Below, piece by piece: positions 1-10,487 of a stretch of 64,000 nucleotides of DNA. The notes beneath the pieces are model-generated. The model saw only the letters and a list, made by a program, of their open reading frames with translations. It did not search any database and was not told where the DNA came from. Every line of letters begins with the position of its first letter. The stretch's first letter is position 1. The translations under genes and the position numbers were made by a program. The stretch is from Tiliqua scincoides (Eukaryota > Chordata > Lepidosauria > Squamata > Scincidae), in the NCBI RefSeq assembly GCF_035046505.1, contig NC_089827.1, positions 59,028,856-59,092,855 on the forward strand, read 5' to 3'.

Positions 1-61
1 TTAAAAACTCACCAGATTACATTTCACGTAACACATAGTTTGGTCCCCCCCATCCTCGAAT

Positions 62-290
62 AGTGATTTTCAACCTTTTACATCTCATGGCACATTGAAA
101 AGGCATTAAAATTGTCAAGGCATATCATCAATTTTTTTGACTACTGACAAGACACACCACACTGCTGGCTGGGGGCTCACATTCCCCGATGGCCCTACTA
201 ATACATGACTCTCCCCCTAACTCCTGCGGCACACCTGCAGACCATTTGTGGCACACCAATGTGCCATGGCACAGTGGTTGAAAATTGTTT
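62..290. mobile_element. hAT-type non-autonomous DNA transposon
   Basis: The left end TAGTGATTTTCAACC and right-end inverted match GGTTGAAAATTG bracket about 230 bases with internal CATGGCACA-type runs. This is the usual layout of Charlie-like hAT elements in reptiles. Ends are eroded and no clear target duplication remains. Confidence 0.5.
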
Positions 291-2490
291 CTCTTATAGT
301 TGGCCTCATAGTAGGCTGTGGAGCAAGGAGCTGCTCTCTGCTCTGGGTGTGTACCTTTTGCATCATTTCGGGAGTCGAAGAGCCAAGGGGAATGAGGAAG
401 CTTCAGAGCAGTCTCACATGTAAGCAGGTAGTTGGCAGGCTCAGTTGTGCTTTCCTCTTAGAAAAAAAAGGCAGGCCGACATTGCACTGGTGATATTGGA
501 GGTTGTTTTGGCATCTGAATCATTACCTTAACAGCCCTTCATGGCAATCGTCTATCAGAAGGGCTGAGAAAGATTAGGCAATGCACTTCAGCTAGCTCAC
601 CATCCCAAGGTGACTGGCATCATTTTGTGCTTACACTGAATTTTGCATACTATGACATATCCAGGATCATTACTGCATGCCATTGTTTTCACACATCACT
701 GATTCTAAAAAGAAATAAAATCAATAGACCTTAATCAATGAGGACCTGTTCCCCTTGCTTTCGTCTCATTCCCCCTCCATTCCCCAGCCATTAATTTCTT
801 GACTGCATAAGCATTGCAACCAAGGCTCCCAATCCAATGTCCATGTCTGAAGGCAAACAATGCTTTATTTTTAAAAGGTACATGGTGCTTTCAAGCAGAA
901 GTCTCTGTATTATAACCACCGTTTTTTTTTAAAAGAGTGAACCATAAAAGGAGCAGCATACTAACTGTATAACAGCACAAAGAGTCGCATAATAAAGTAA
1001 TCCATCATTCAGGGGTACAAATTACAACCCTCACCTGAGCAAGGTAGTCCTCACCAAGGTTGAAGGAACAAGACTAGGCAGGCTACTTCATCCATCCAAT
1101 GCACTGATACACTACTTTTAAGCAAAAGGTCCTCAAAGTGGCTTACAAAAGAATGAGTTGTTTTCATTCATTCCACCAGGAACACTTTCAACAGACAATA
1201 TAAATAAACCAATATTGTGTGTGTTAAAGATGGATACCTCAAAGATGCATTGCAACTGTCTAAACAAGGAAACATTGTTTCTGTTTCTCACCAAAGCTAA
1301 CATTTTCTTACCATGAAAGAAATACTTCAAGTTCATGAATAAAGAAGGGAATTGTTTTCCTTCCCCAATTAATTTTTTAATCTTAATTCACAATCCATCC
1401 TGCTGCAGGCCCAACTATGCATACCGAAGGGAATCAGCATTGGGCCCAAAAAACCCCTCTTCTCACCTGCCCCTCAAGTGCCATTCCAGCCATTATTCAA
1501 AGTGAGAGGCTGTGAGCTTCCTATAACCCTTTCAGTTGCCCGTCTCCTCTTCAGACTCCAACCTGAAAGTTCCAGGCATGAATAAGTTGTGAGCTGGACC
1601 CTGGAGGGAGAAGGGAGCTGGATGGACATATGAATGGCATGCATAAGTTCTTCCACACTGAGCAGTGTTCAGAGACTATGGTGTCCAGAGACTACGCACT
1701 ATGGTGCATTCTTGTGGACTGAACAGGATGATAGGGAAGAAGGTTCCATTGAACTCCCTGCTGATCCTTTTTCGCATGTACATCGATGTACATAGAGTGT
1801 GTACCATTAATTTTTATTGTACTTGGAAAGATATTGTACTTTGAAAGCTACATTCATCTTGGCATCATGTTCTAATCCTGGCATCATGTTATCAGTGCCT
1901 TTGCTTTTGTTTGATAATTGAACAGAATTCCTTGATCTGAAAAACTCATTTTTTTCATTTTTACACACAATTACACAACAAGCAACCCCATGGTAAGCTC
2001 ATTCTGCCTTCCCTAGTCTTGCCGCTGATTAATGTTCCTACACTCATTTGAAATGCGGCCTACAATACTTGAAAGAACAGAACAGGCATCCACCCTCCAG
2101 CAAGTTCAACAGGCACAGCATTGCCTTTGTCTAGTATTTTTCATCTTCAAAGCACTGCACGAACACCGACTAATTAATCTTCTCTGCACCCTTGGGAAGG
2201 AGGTGACTAAGTAGCCCGTGCTATTATGTTGTGCAGCATAAGAATCAAACAAATTAAGAGATGAGGAAGCTATGGTCTAGCAGAGTAGGTCATGTTTGTT
2301 CCCCATGCGCAGTCACCTCTGGCTAATGTGCAGAATTACTCTTTACATATTGTTCTCCAGGGCTTTGTTGAGGCATGTTTTAAACAGCTTTAATAACATG
2401 ATTTCCACCCAGTTCCCCAAGGATGTTCTTCCCCAATCTGTTGTTTCTTTCCATGGGAGAAATACAGGCTGCTGCTAAGCCCAGCATCTG
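291..2490. other. no gene recognised
   Basis: I see no exon, clear repeat family or long open frame here. Short T and A runs are the only low-complexity tracts. The region may hold exons of a neighbouring gene (TNFRSF13C adjoins CENPM in human), but the expected cysteine-rich receptor motif was not found. Confidence 0.4.
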
Positions 2491-2493
2491 TGT

Positions 2494-2965
2494 GTTGGCA
2501 TCCTTCAGTCTCGGAAGACTATGGTATCGCACTCTGAATAGTGGTTCTGGAACAGAGTGTCCTCTCCAGTGCGCGAAGCCTGGGTAAAGTAGATATGGAG
2601 GATAGACTGTTACCCATGCAGCAAATCTTACCTCTCCACGTCGCTGAAATGGTCCAATGGAAAGGCAGAAGCCAATATGGTTGGTTCCAGCGGCGTCGCA
2701 GGAGTTGCCAGAACGTGACTGGGTTCAGCCATGAACTGCCTCAGGGACTCCGGCTCTGAATTTTGCCTCAAGGTTGACTCCTGAAGCCTTTTCCATAACT
2801 GGATGTAGCCACAAGGCAGTGGAGGTTTGGGATCAGAGTTTTCCTTCTCTCAGATGAGCTGCCTTCCCAGGCTGACGAGTCCCATCTACTCGGTGGCTGT
2901 TTAGTCGCCTCTTACGACAAGTACAGCCAAACTGAGGGCCTATTCTTATCCCCAGCCCCCAGGAG
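2494..2965 (-). mobile_element. SINE-like element or LINE 3' end, minus strand
   Basis: Read on the minus strand, this roughly 470-base unit ends in CGATACCATAGTCTTCC followed by GAGACTGAAGGATGCC. The last roughly 55 bases match the 3' end of the inverted LINE at 26.6 kb. The body upstream of that tail does not match the LINE, so this looks like a SINE that borrowed the LINE tail. Its head (GTACTTGTCGTAAGAGG) does not look like a tRNA gene. It could instead be another LINE subfamily's 3' UTR. Confidence 0.5.
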
Positions 2966-3559
2966 ACAATAGCATCTACTTGCTGAGCAATAGGGGTTGT
3001 TTTCCCAGACTGATTTTGGTAGAGGAAAGATGGTCAATTTCTTCAACCTGAGGGCCAGATTACCCCAGTCAAACCCCACAGGGCTGATCCCCTGCACCAA
3101 TACCACCCCCTTAGCAAACTTACCAAGAGGGATGACATTGAGCAAGAGAAGCAGCAACCCACTGCTACCAGACTCCTGGGCTTGGCTGGATTGTTCAAAT
3201 GCAGCAGTATTAAAAAGCAGTGTTTTTCTCCTGGCTAAAAAGAGAGAAATGGGGGAGTGACTACAGGTTGCCAACTGGTCCTCCTTATCATCTCTGTTTT
3301 GATTGGCCTCTGCTGCAGTAAATGTGTGTAAACTATAGGGCTGCACAGAACATCAAGCAGAATGTTGTTGACCAGAAACACAAGGAATATATATTGGGTG
3401 GCAACTTTAAGCACAGTTGCATTTCAGTCCTAAACACATTTACTCACATTGTCACATCCAGTTGGATGCATAGGACTGTGGTCCTAGCAAAGTCCAAAAG
3501 GACTTCAAATGTGATATACTTCTGAGTAAAGCTATTTAGGACTGGCCAGTTAGTCTTCA

Positions 3560-3905
3560 ATGGCATGCCCTGGTATCCGTGGGGGTTCCATTGCAGGATC
3601 CCTCGTGGTTAACTGAAACCACGGGTACCAGCAAGCACGTATCCTAAGGGACTTTCCTGGGCTCCCCTTATACAACCCCCGCTTATAAGGCATTGAAAAT
3701 GTCATTTCAGGTTTTTTAAAAACCCAGAAGTGACTTTTTTCATTGAGAGGCTCAGACTGATGTCCGCGGCCTCTGCTGGACTCAGAGGACCCTCTGGGGG
3801 CAAGGGGAGCAGAGTTGGGGGGCCCACAGACCCAATCCATGTATAAGTGAATCCACAATATGGAATTTGCAGATATGGGCCCTCCCATACCAAACCAGCC
3901 AGAAA
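3560..3905. mobile_element. Tigger/MER2-like DNA element remnant
   Basis: The left end (GGTATCCGTGGGGGTTCC and GTGGTTAACTGAAACCACGG) and the right end (ATTTGCAGATATGGGCCC) resemble the 'TATCCGNGGG' inverted ends of Tigger-class (pogo, Tc1/mariner) elements. The minus-strand open frame across it is a by-product, not a transposase. Assignment is from remembered consensus features only. Confidence 0.4.
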
Positions 3906-4166
3906 GCAAATTATTCTGCATGTCCTCTAGAGAATTTTTGTGCCTGTCTCTAAACGTATAAGAGTATCTGCTCCCTGAATTGTGTAAAGGAAACTTAGCT
4001 CGGATAACTATTTCATGTAAATCCAACCTAAAAGAATGCCAAGGACATGACAGAAATCACAAGTCCAAGAGCTGTGAGGTAAAAGTTAGGAATTATGCAT
4101 GCAGTATAGTACTAACAGCCTAGGTTACAAAAATAAGCAAGCAGAAGAACCTGCAGAAGGGACTAA

Positions 4167-4345
4167 GGGCCCAATCCTACCCGGTTTTCTAGTGCCAGTG
4201 CAGCCGTGCCAATGGGGCATGCACTGCATCCTATGGTGAAGGGACGGTCACAGAGGCTTACTCAAGGTAAGGGAACATTTGTTCCCTTACCTTGGGGCTG
4301 CATTATGGCAGCAGCAGTGCTGGAAAGTTGGATAGGACTGGACCC
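4167..4345 (+). mobile_element. family B terminal-inverted-repeat element, copy 1
   Basis: 179 bases. It starts GGGCCCAATCCTACCC and ends TTGGATAGGACTGGACCC, giving inverted ends of about 25-30 bases. A centre palindrome reads GGTAAGGGAACATTTG then TTCCCTTACC. It is non-autonomous, with no coding frame. Flanking CTAAG on both sides may be a target duplication. Confidence 0.75.
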
Positions 4346-4974
4346 TAAGACAACAAAACATCATTGTTAACATTTTGTTCAGAAGAGGTAGCGGCAGCAT
4401 TTTAAAAATAAGACCAAATTAAAGTTTCAGAATCAAACTGCAAACAGCAGCTTGTCATGAAAATTAAAGCTGCATCCTTTATTTGGAAGGTGATACTGTC
4501 CCCTCCCATAAGTGACCCTCATAGCAGAAGATTGGACCAATAAGGTAGCAACTAAACAACTACCCATCATCAGCCCTACTACTGCCACAAATAAGCTTTT
4601 TACATGGTGCAGCTGTACCATGGAGGTTAATGGATTAGCAGTGCACACGTAGGAGCTATCATACAGTTTGGAAACTGGATCTGGTTCCTCTGGTACATCA
4701 TTTGATTGGGATTAGTGGATCTGACTTTGATTTCCAGGGAAAAAGCTCTGGAATATTAGATCAGCCACAAGACTCTGTTCAGCAGCTTAATTCCTTGCTT
4801 GTTTGGCTACCTATAACAAAAACAAAAAAGGAAAAAAATCCTTAATAAAGGAGGCAAAAACTTGTCAATAGTCAAATCTTTAACAGTTTGCTCATCTGAC
4901 TGATGGGAACAACTACCACCAATTGTGGATTTACAGGAGTTTGTCTTCTGACTCAATTTAGAAACAGTAGTCTG

Positions 4975-5056
4975 TTAAAGCCATTTCTGTCCAGCATTGT
5001 CTATATGCAACAGGGATCAAATGTGTACACCTGTAGGTTGGGCAGAAATGGGTTAA
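4975..5056. mobile_element. family P palindromic TTAA element, copy 1
   Basis: 82 bases bounded by TTAA on both sides. It runs from TTAAAGCCATTTCTGTCC to GGGCAGAAATGGGTTAA, with CTATATGCAACAGGGATC inside. TTAA flanks plus CCATTTCTG inverted ends suggest a piggyBac-type miniature element. Confidence 0.55.
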
Positions 5057-6479
5057 CAGCATAGGTAGTTGATTGATCCCAAGCACACAAACATGCATTC
5101 AAGGCAGGTGTGAAGCAAGAGGGAAGTGGTAGCTTTAAACACTGGCCTATTAGTAACGATACAGCCAAAACTGTTATTTTATTGCTTGCTGTATGAAGAG
5201 GTTTTCATTCCGGATTTCTGTTTCCTGGATCACTGAGACAAGGCATCAGTACCATGAGAAAATTGTAGCCTCCAATTATGATCAGTGCTTCAAATGAAGG
5301 TCTTGCTACCATCTTGTGGTTATGCTGAGAATGGCAAGGCATACACCCAAAACCACAAGCATTGGTTGCCTTCAGGACCACTTTACATGCTTCTCTCGCA
5401 GATGGTCATTTGACTCCACAATCAACATTTCTTCCCCTCTGTAATTTCCTGTGTGCCTATTTGAAGCTGATGCAACTAGCTTAGTTCACAATAGTTTATG
5501 CCACTATAAATCTATTTGTCTTTAAAGGTGCTACAAGACATTGTTTCTATATTAGAAGAAATACTATTAGAATTGTATTTAGAATACAATTTCTTCTACA
5601 AGTAGAAATTAACATGTACCTGCTTCTAACCTGCACCTTGTGAGTCAGATGCACATCTTAGCTCTCCCAACAAGTGCCTGTGTAGTATGTACTTTTGATA
5701 TATGTGGGGGAAACCATGCAGCTGCCTCACCTACTATAGACTGGAATGGGGGGGGGGATCACAGGTGTGGTGATAAAATAGCAACATTTAAGGATTGGGG
5801 ACATTTTACACCTCTGTTACCCCCAAGACTTCATCAACTGCCAGGAAGAACCAGAAGTAGCAGACTATCCAAAGGCCTGAATGAGTCCTACTCCCAGAGA
5901 CAAGCACATACAGTGTTACCCAATTCTAGTTCCTGTGTGGCATGCAATGTGGGGAGGTGGGGGGGCTACATACAATTTTTCCTGTGGCCACTGTGATACC
6001 TTTAGAGAAGCAACAACTGGAACAGCAGCAGCATCTAAGGACTAGGGGACAGTTACAACACTATCCCCCTCCTTTCCTGGTACTTCATTTATCACCCATG
6101 CTTTGAAAGCCTCTTATTAGGCAAGAATATAAATATTTTAAATATGAAATAAAATGGATAGTTGCTAGTAAACCAAGCAGGTACTTTCCAGTCTATGCTT
6201 CTGTAGCTGATCAGCCAGTACATACTGCTTCCCACTTTTTGCTTTCCAATTGAGCATCTTCTGAAGCCAGCAAGAGTTCTGGCAGCTGCCATCTTTGTAC
6301 CTTAATTAGTAGGGGTAGAGATGGAAGTAATGGTGGTACCAACATCCTGCCAACTTCCTTCTGAGGCCAACTGACAGTCTCTCTCATTCCAGACTGCACA
6401 CATAGACTGCCAATTGTTGACCTCTTGAATACACAGTAAGGTTTTTTTTGGTGTTTCTACCATAGCAGATGAAACTGCA

Positions 6480-6970
6480 CCAAGGGCTGCTTCACATGAT
6501 GAAAATGGAATTATCAAGAATGTCTGTTCTCTAGGGCTCCTGGAGATCATCCCACTTTCTTCATTCTGCTCTCCTGGGTACTATCCCTCCCCTTGGTGGG
6601 TAGGCAGGGCATCCATTTTGCATAAGCACTAATGTTTGCTGAACAAGCACTAGCAGACTCTTCAACTCTCATATAAACAGAACAGGAACAAACCAAGAAA
6701 CAGAACACTATGTTTTTTTTAAGCAAAGAAACCAGCTTCTAAGAGCAAGGAGGAACCAAGAATATGAATAGAAATAAAGACATGCCTGTGGCAGTCCTGG
6801 CTACCACCATCAGGTATGTGGTGAAGGCAGAAGTCAACCAAAAACCCATTCTCCTGAAGTGGTGGGCCAGTGGCCTCTGGGAGTCCAGGAAAACATACAT
6901 TTCTGGTAAGAATTTCCATTTTCTCTCAGGACTCCTGGAGGGCATTCCACCTTCTTCATGCAATCTTCAG
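6480..6970. repeat. two diverged copies of the repeat forming the 7.5-8.4 kb inverted arms
   Basis: Segments near 6,520-6,640 and 6,925-6,965 share the pattern CTCCTGGAG, CATTCCACCTTCTTCAT with the arms at 7,472-7,640 and 8,000-8,410. They show that the inverted structure to the right belongs to a small dispersed family and is not a unique local inversion. Confidence 0.45.
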
Positions 6971-7471
6971 GACATATAAAAACAGTGCAGTTTGTGGTTA
7001 GGCCCACAGGTGAACATCAGTCTGCCAGAAGCCACTACATAACCAGTCTCCTAAACAGCTGAGGATGTGGGTACTATTGGCATTATAACGAATGCTGCCA
7101 TTTCTTCTGACCTTGGGGAAAAGCTGCTGTGTTAGATGCCACTGACGCAGACATTTCTGGGCCCTATGGGACAGTGTTGTGAGAACTATCTGAATACCCC
7201 AGCTCCTAAACCACTGCCTTTCAAATACCAGACTGTCACTCTGAGGCTGAAGATGACATTCCTCCTGGGGGAAAAAAAACCAAAAAACTCCCATGTCTCC
7301 TCACTGATAGTCCTTTTATCACAAGTGGCAGTTTGTCGGACCTAGAAATTATACAGAATTCAAACTCATAGGGAACTGGTCAAGAGATTTGGCCTGAAAG
7401 TCTGTGCATCAATAGTTTCTAACACAGGAGCTTTCCCCCAAGATCAGAAGAAACAGCAGCATTCATTAAAA

Positions 7472-8410
7472 TGTGATCAAATTTCCTACAAGCCAGTACT
7501 CCTTTTGTGTAGGACATTCTCCCAGGACCCCTGGAGAAGCATTCCAACTTCTTCATTCTGTGCCTTTTGGGTTATAACCTTTCCTTGGGCAGCAGACAGG
7601 GCCTCCATGTTGCAGTTGCTTCTCCAAAGGGGAGGGCTTTCTGTATTAAATAGCATTCTGAACTGCGAAAGATCCATCTCCAACAGTGTCTATATCCACA
7701 GATTCTCAGGGTGTATCCCCTCATTAATGCTCCACTGGTTCATAGATTCCCACCCTAGAATTTGAACTGAGTCCTCAAACCTCTGATTGGGCTTTCCTTT
7801 GTGCCTATGGCTACATGTTCAATAAAATTGTTGATGTTGCCTTGTTCTTTTTTATGGTAGAAGTTCCAGTTTCTTTTTTCCACCAACCCCAAAGGACAAT
7901 AATTGGCCCTGTGAAAAATGTACTGTTAGGTGGGTCTGCGCAAACATTTTGGGCTTAGAGCTCCACCAAGACTATCTCTGCCAGTAAACAGGACAGGGTC
8001 ACCTGCCCCTTTGGAGAAGCAACTGCAACATGAAGCCCCTGCTACCTGGTTAAGAGGCACTTTTTCAAGTGGGTGCTCCTCTTTTATTTAGCAGGGGGAG
8101 AGTAACTGGCCCACCTCACCCCAGCACTGTCTGTTCTAGTGGCAGTCTGCTGGTGTTGCATCTTTTTAGATTGTGAGCCCTTTAGGGACAGGGAGCCATT
8201 AGATATTTGATATTTGATTTTCTCTGTAAACCGCTTTGTGAACTTTTTGTTGAAAAGCGGTATATAAATACTGTTGTTGTTGTTGTTGTTGAAGGAAAGG
8301 GGCTATACCCCAAAAAGTACAAAATGAAGAGGTTGAAATGCTTCTCCAGGAGTCCTAGGAGAATGTCCTACATAAAATGAGTACTGGCTTGTAGGAAATC
8401 TGATCACATT
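7472..8410. repeat. long inverted repeat (foldback-like) with a later insertion
   Basis: The left arm at about 7,472-7,640 is matched in reverse complement by 8,288-8,410 and 7,998-8,045. Landmarks include CCTACAAGCCAGTACTC and CATGTTGCAGTTGCTTCTCC. By eye the arms agree at roughly 85 percent. A loop of about 360 bases lies between them. The right arm is split at 8,046-8,287 by a separate LINE-tail-like repeat. Confidence 0.65.
8046..8290 (+). mobile_element. LINE-tail SINE-like repeat (family G), plus strand
   Basis: It contains AGATTGTGAGCCCTTTAGGG and AAGCGGTATATAAATACTG, then (GTT)n. This is the widespread amniote L2/CR1-type 3' tail. Related minus-strand copies lie at 41,290-41,560 and 56,580-56,815. 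The tail ends in a trinucleotide run, as expected for target-primed insertion. Confidence 0.55.
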
Positions 8411-9059
8411 TGGAAGAGCCCTTGTTTTTCTTAAGTTATTTTTTCATCTCAAGAATGAGATTATCAAAATGAAAAGGTAAGCACAAAGTAGTCTGAATCA
8501 GTTTATTTAATTATTTTAGTTTAAACTACAACTTAAAATATTTTTTGAGATTTGCAGGTTCATGGAGAACACGTCTGCCTACCATTTCTTTCCCTCACAC
8601 AGAGCAGCAAGAGAAAAACTGTAAGCAGAGGTTGTATACATAACCTCATTCAATAACAAGAACTTTGAAATATTCTGCCACTGAAGATAATGCAACACAC
8701 AACTCCAGATCCTTGGACTATAGATAGCAACTGTTACTTTCCACTGGTTCTCTTTTTTCAAGAAGAGCTTAACTTTCCTATCTGCAGAGCTCTTGAAAAT
8801 ACAGTAATTTATCAATATACAATTGCCCTAAGAAGAGCGTCCATGCCATTTGCAGTTTCTTTGGACTCATTCTAGGTCATCATAAATTAAAATATGTCTC
8901 TTGGTTCTCCATTCAACTGCAATGATACTAGGAGCAAGTTGAGCTGTTTTGCAAATAATTTGGTTCTGCAGAAACAATTTTAAACAGCACAAGCAACAAG
9001 TATACTTGACAATTAAAAATCTGGTATGAGTGTGTATCCATTTAATAAGGTAGCAGCAG

Positions 9060-9640
9060 CCGGGCCGGGCTCATGCCTTGGCCTCCTGCCCCAGCACCAG
9101 CAGGGACAGGCAATCAGAGCCCTTGGAACGCGGGCCCCTGCTCATAAAAGGGCAGTCGTTATGGCTGTTAGCCATCCTGGCTCTGCCGTCGTGTGTGCCA
9201 CATCCATCACCCTTGCAACTCTGCTGTCTCCCTCTGCTTTGCCCTGACCTCATCTTGTGCCTGCCACCTCTCCGGTCTTGACAGCCAAGAACCAACTAAG
9301 CCATGCCAAGAGGGCGCAGATTGCTTTTGAGGATAATGCAGAGGAGAAGCTTCCAACGTGGTGTCCACCGCCTGGTCTCATTTATGGTTGATCCAAGACT
9401 TCGTTTTTGTATCCCTTGGCTATCAATTTACCGGCGTGGACCTTCTGGACGTCTTACCAGACTGATTCTACGCCAATCCTTGCACTGTGACTGGATGGGA
9501 TGTGTCACCCATATGATTCCGAGATGCACAGGTCTGCAGAGCACCAGGCGTCCTGGAGAAACTCAGGACCAAACTGCACTGAGAGCAAGTTTGGCCACCT
9601 TATATTTTTTGATGATCATTTATTACCATAATTTTTAGAA
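9060..9640 (+). other. GC-richer segment with a 111-codon open frame
   Basis: An open frame at 9,303-9,638 begins MPRGRRLLLRIMQRRSFQRG in a fair Kozak context. The surrounding 500 bases are richer in GC than the flanks. The Arg-rich start recalls proteins of some DNA transposons, but no family motif can be confirmed. A degraded element is more likely than a host gene. Confidence 0.25.
9619..9624 (-). terminator. CENPM: candidate CENPM poly(A) signal
   Basis: This is the first AATAAA on the minus strand that I find below the CENPM stop. It would give a 3' UTR of about 0.7 kb. No transcript evidence is available, so an unseen variant signal nearer the stop is possible. Confidence 0.4.
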
Positions 9641-10346
9641 GTAAAAGAAGCATCGTGCTGGAGGACAGATGGGAGATGAAAGATTGAAGCATTTGTTTGT
9701 TATTATTAAAATTAAAATATTCAGTAAGGTCCTTAACGATATAGAAATTGACTGAATTGCCTTCAGTTTGCCTGGCTTGTCATTAAGTCTCTGCTTTAAA
9801 AAAATAATTATTTTTTTTTTAGTCCAATAGACTTTCAAGCATAGCTTGGCATGCACATCAGAGAGAGACTTCCTCCTTAGATTGGTGCTACAAAACCCAG
9901 TGACAATCTTTTTCACATAAAATGCAGCTGCAAAGTAGCAGCTTCATTATGGGATCTTATGGTTTTCCCTCTTAATTAGCCTGGGAACACTGCATAGATT
10001 AATACTTACCTGCCTTATGCTGGGCTATCTGCTGGCCATTTGGCCTGCTTATTATGTACCAAAGGTTTATGTTCCTAAATACAAGATACTAGAGGCCCTA
10101 CTATTAGGCCAAACATACATAGGATAGCCAAGATGACTGTCTAGTGAACATAAATGGGTTTTAAAGTCTCGGGCTAATTAGACTGTTCTGAAACTACCGA
10201 TTTCCATGCCTAATGTTCCTGTCTCCTTTAGAAAATAATCTGAAAAAAACACATACACACAGAAACTGATGGAAAACTTGTAGAAAACTAAGAGTTTTCA
10301 GTTCTTCCAGAAACCATCGATAGAAAATTTTTTTAAAAGAAGCTTT

Positions 10347-10487
10347 TCATGCCATGAAGCTGGAGTCATCAATGGAGCTTTTCATTAAGGAACTAAAAGA
10401 GAGGGCAGAAAACCCTGACACATGACCAGCACATATTTGTAGCATCCGGAGCAGCCGCTGAGCTGTGGTAATTCTGATCTTTTCGCA
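10347..10487 (-). CDS. CENPM: CENPM coding exon 6 and stop
   Basis: 141 nt. It reads [20 protein letters not shown], then [18 protein letters not shown] and a short divergent tail ending SSFMA before TGA. The human counterpart has [27 protein letters not shown]. The acceptor follows a long T tract ending TTTTCCAG. The tail after the conserved helix is Ser-rich and lineage-variable. Confidence 0.95.
   Translation of the reverse strand, partial: CEKIRITTAQRLLRMLQICAGHVSGFSALSFSSLMKSSIDDSSFMA

Noticed and set aside
2912-3346. 144-codon minus-strand frame with Leu run
   Set aside because: It starts in sequence next to the SINE-like repeat and shows no splice signals or family motif. The Leu run comes from a CAG/AGC-rich stretch.
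3550-4026. 158-codon minus-strand frame
   Set aside because: It spans a Tigger-like repeat and its flank; it contains no transposase motif.
1-10346. TNFRSF13C, the human neighbour of CENPM
   Set aside because: No cysteine-rich receptor exon or membrane segment could be identified on the minus strand; it may lie left of the window.
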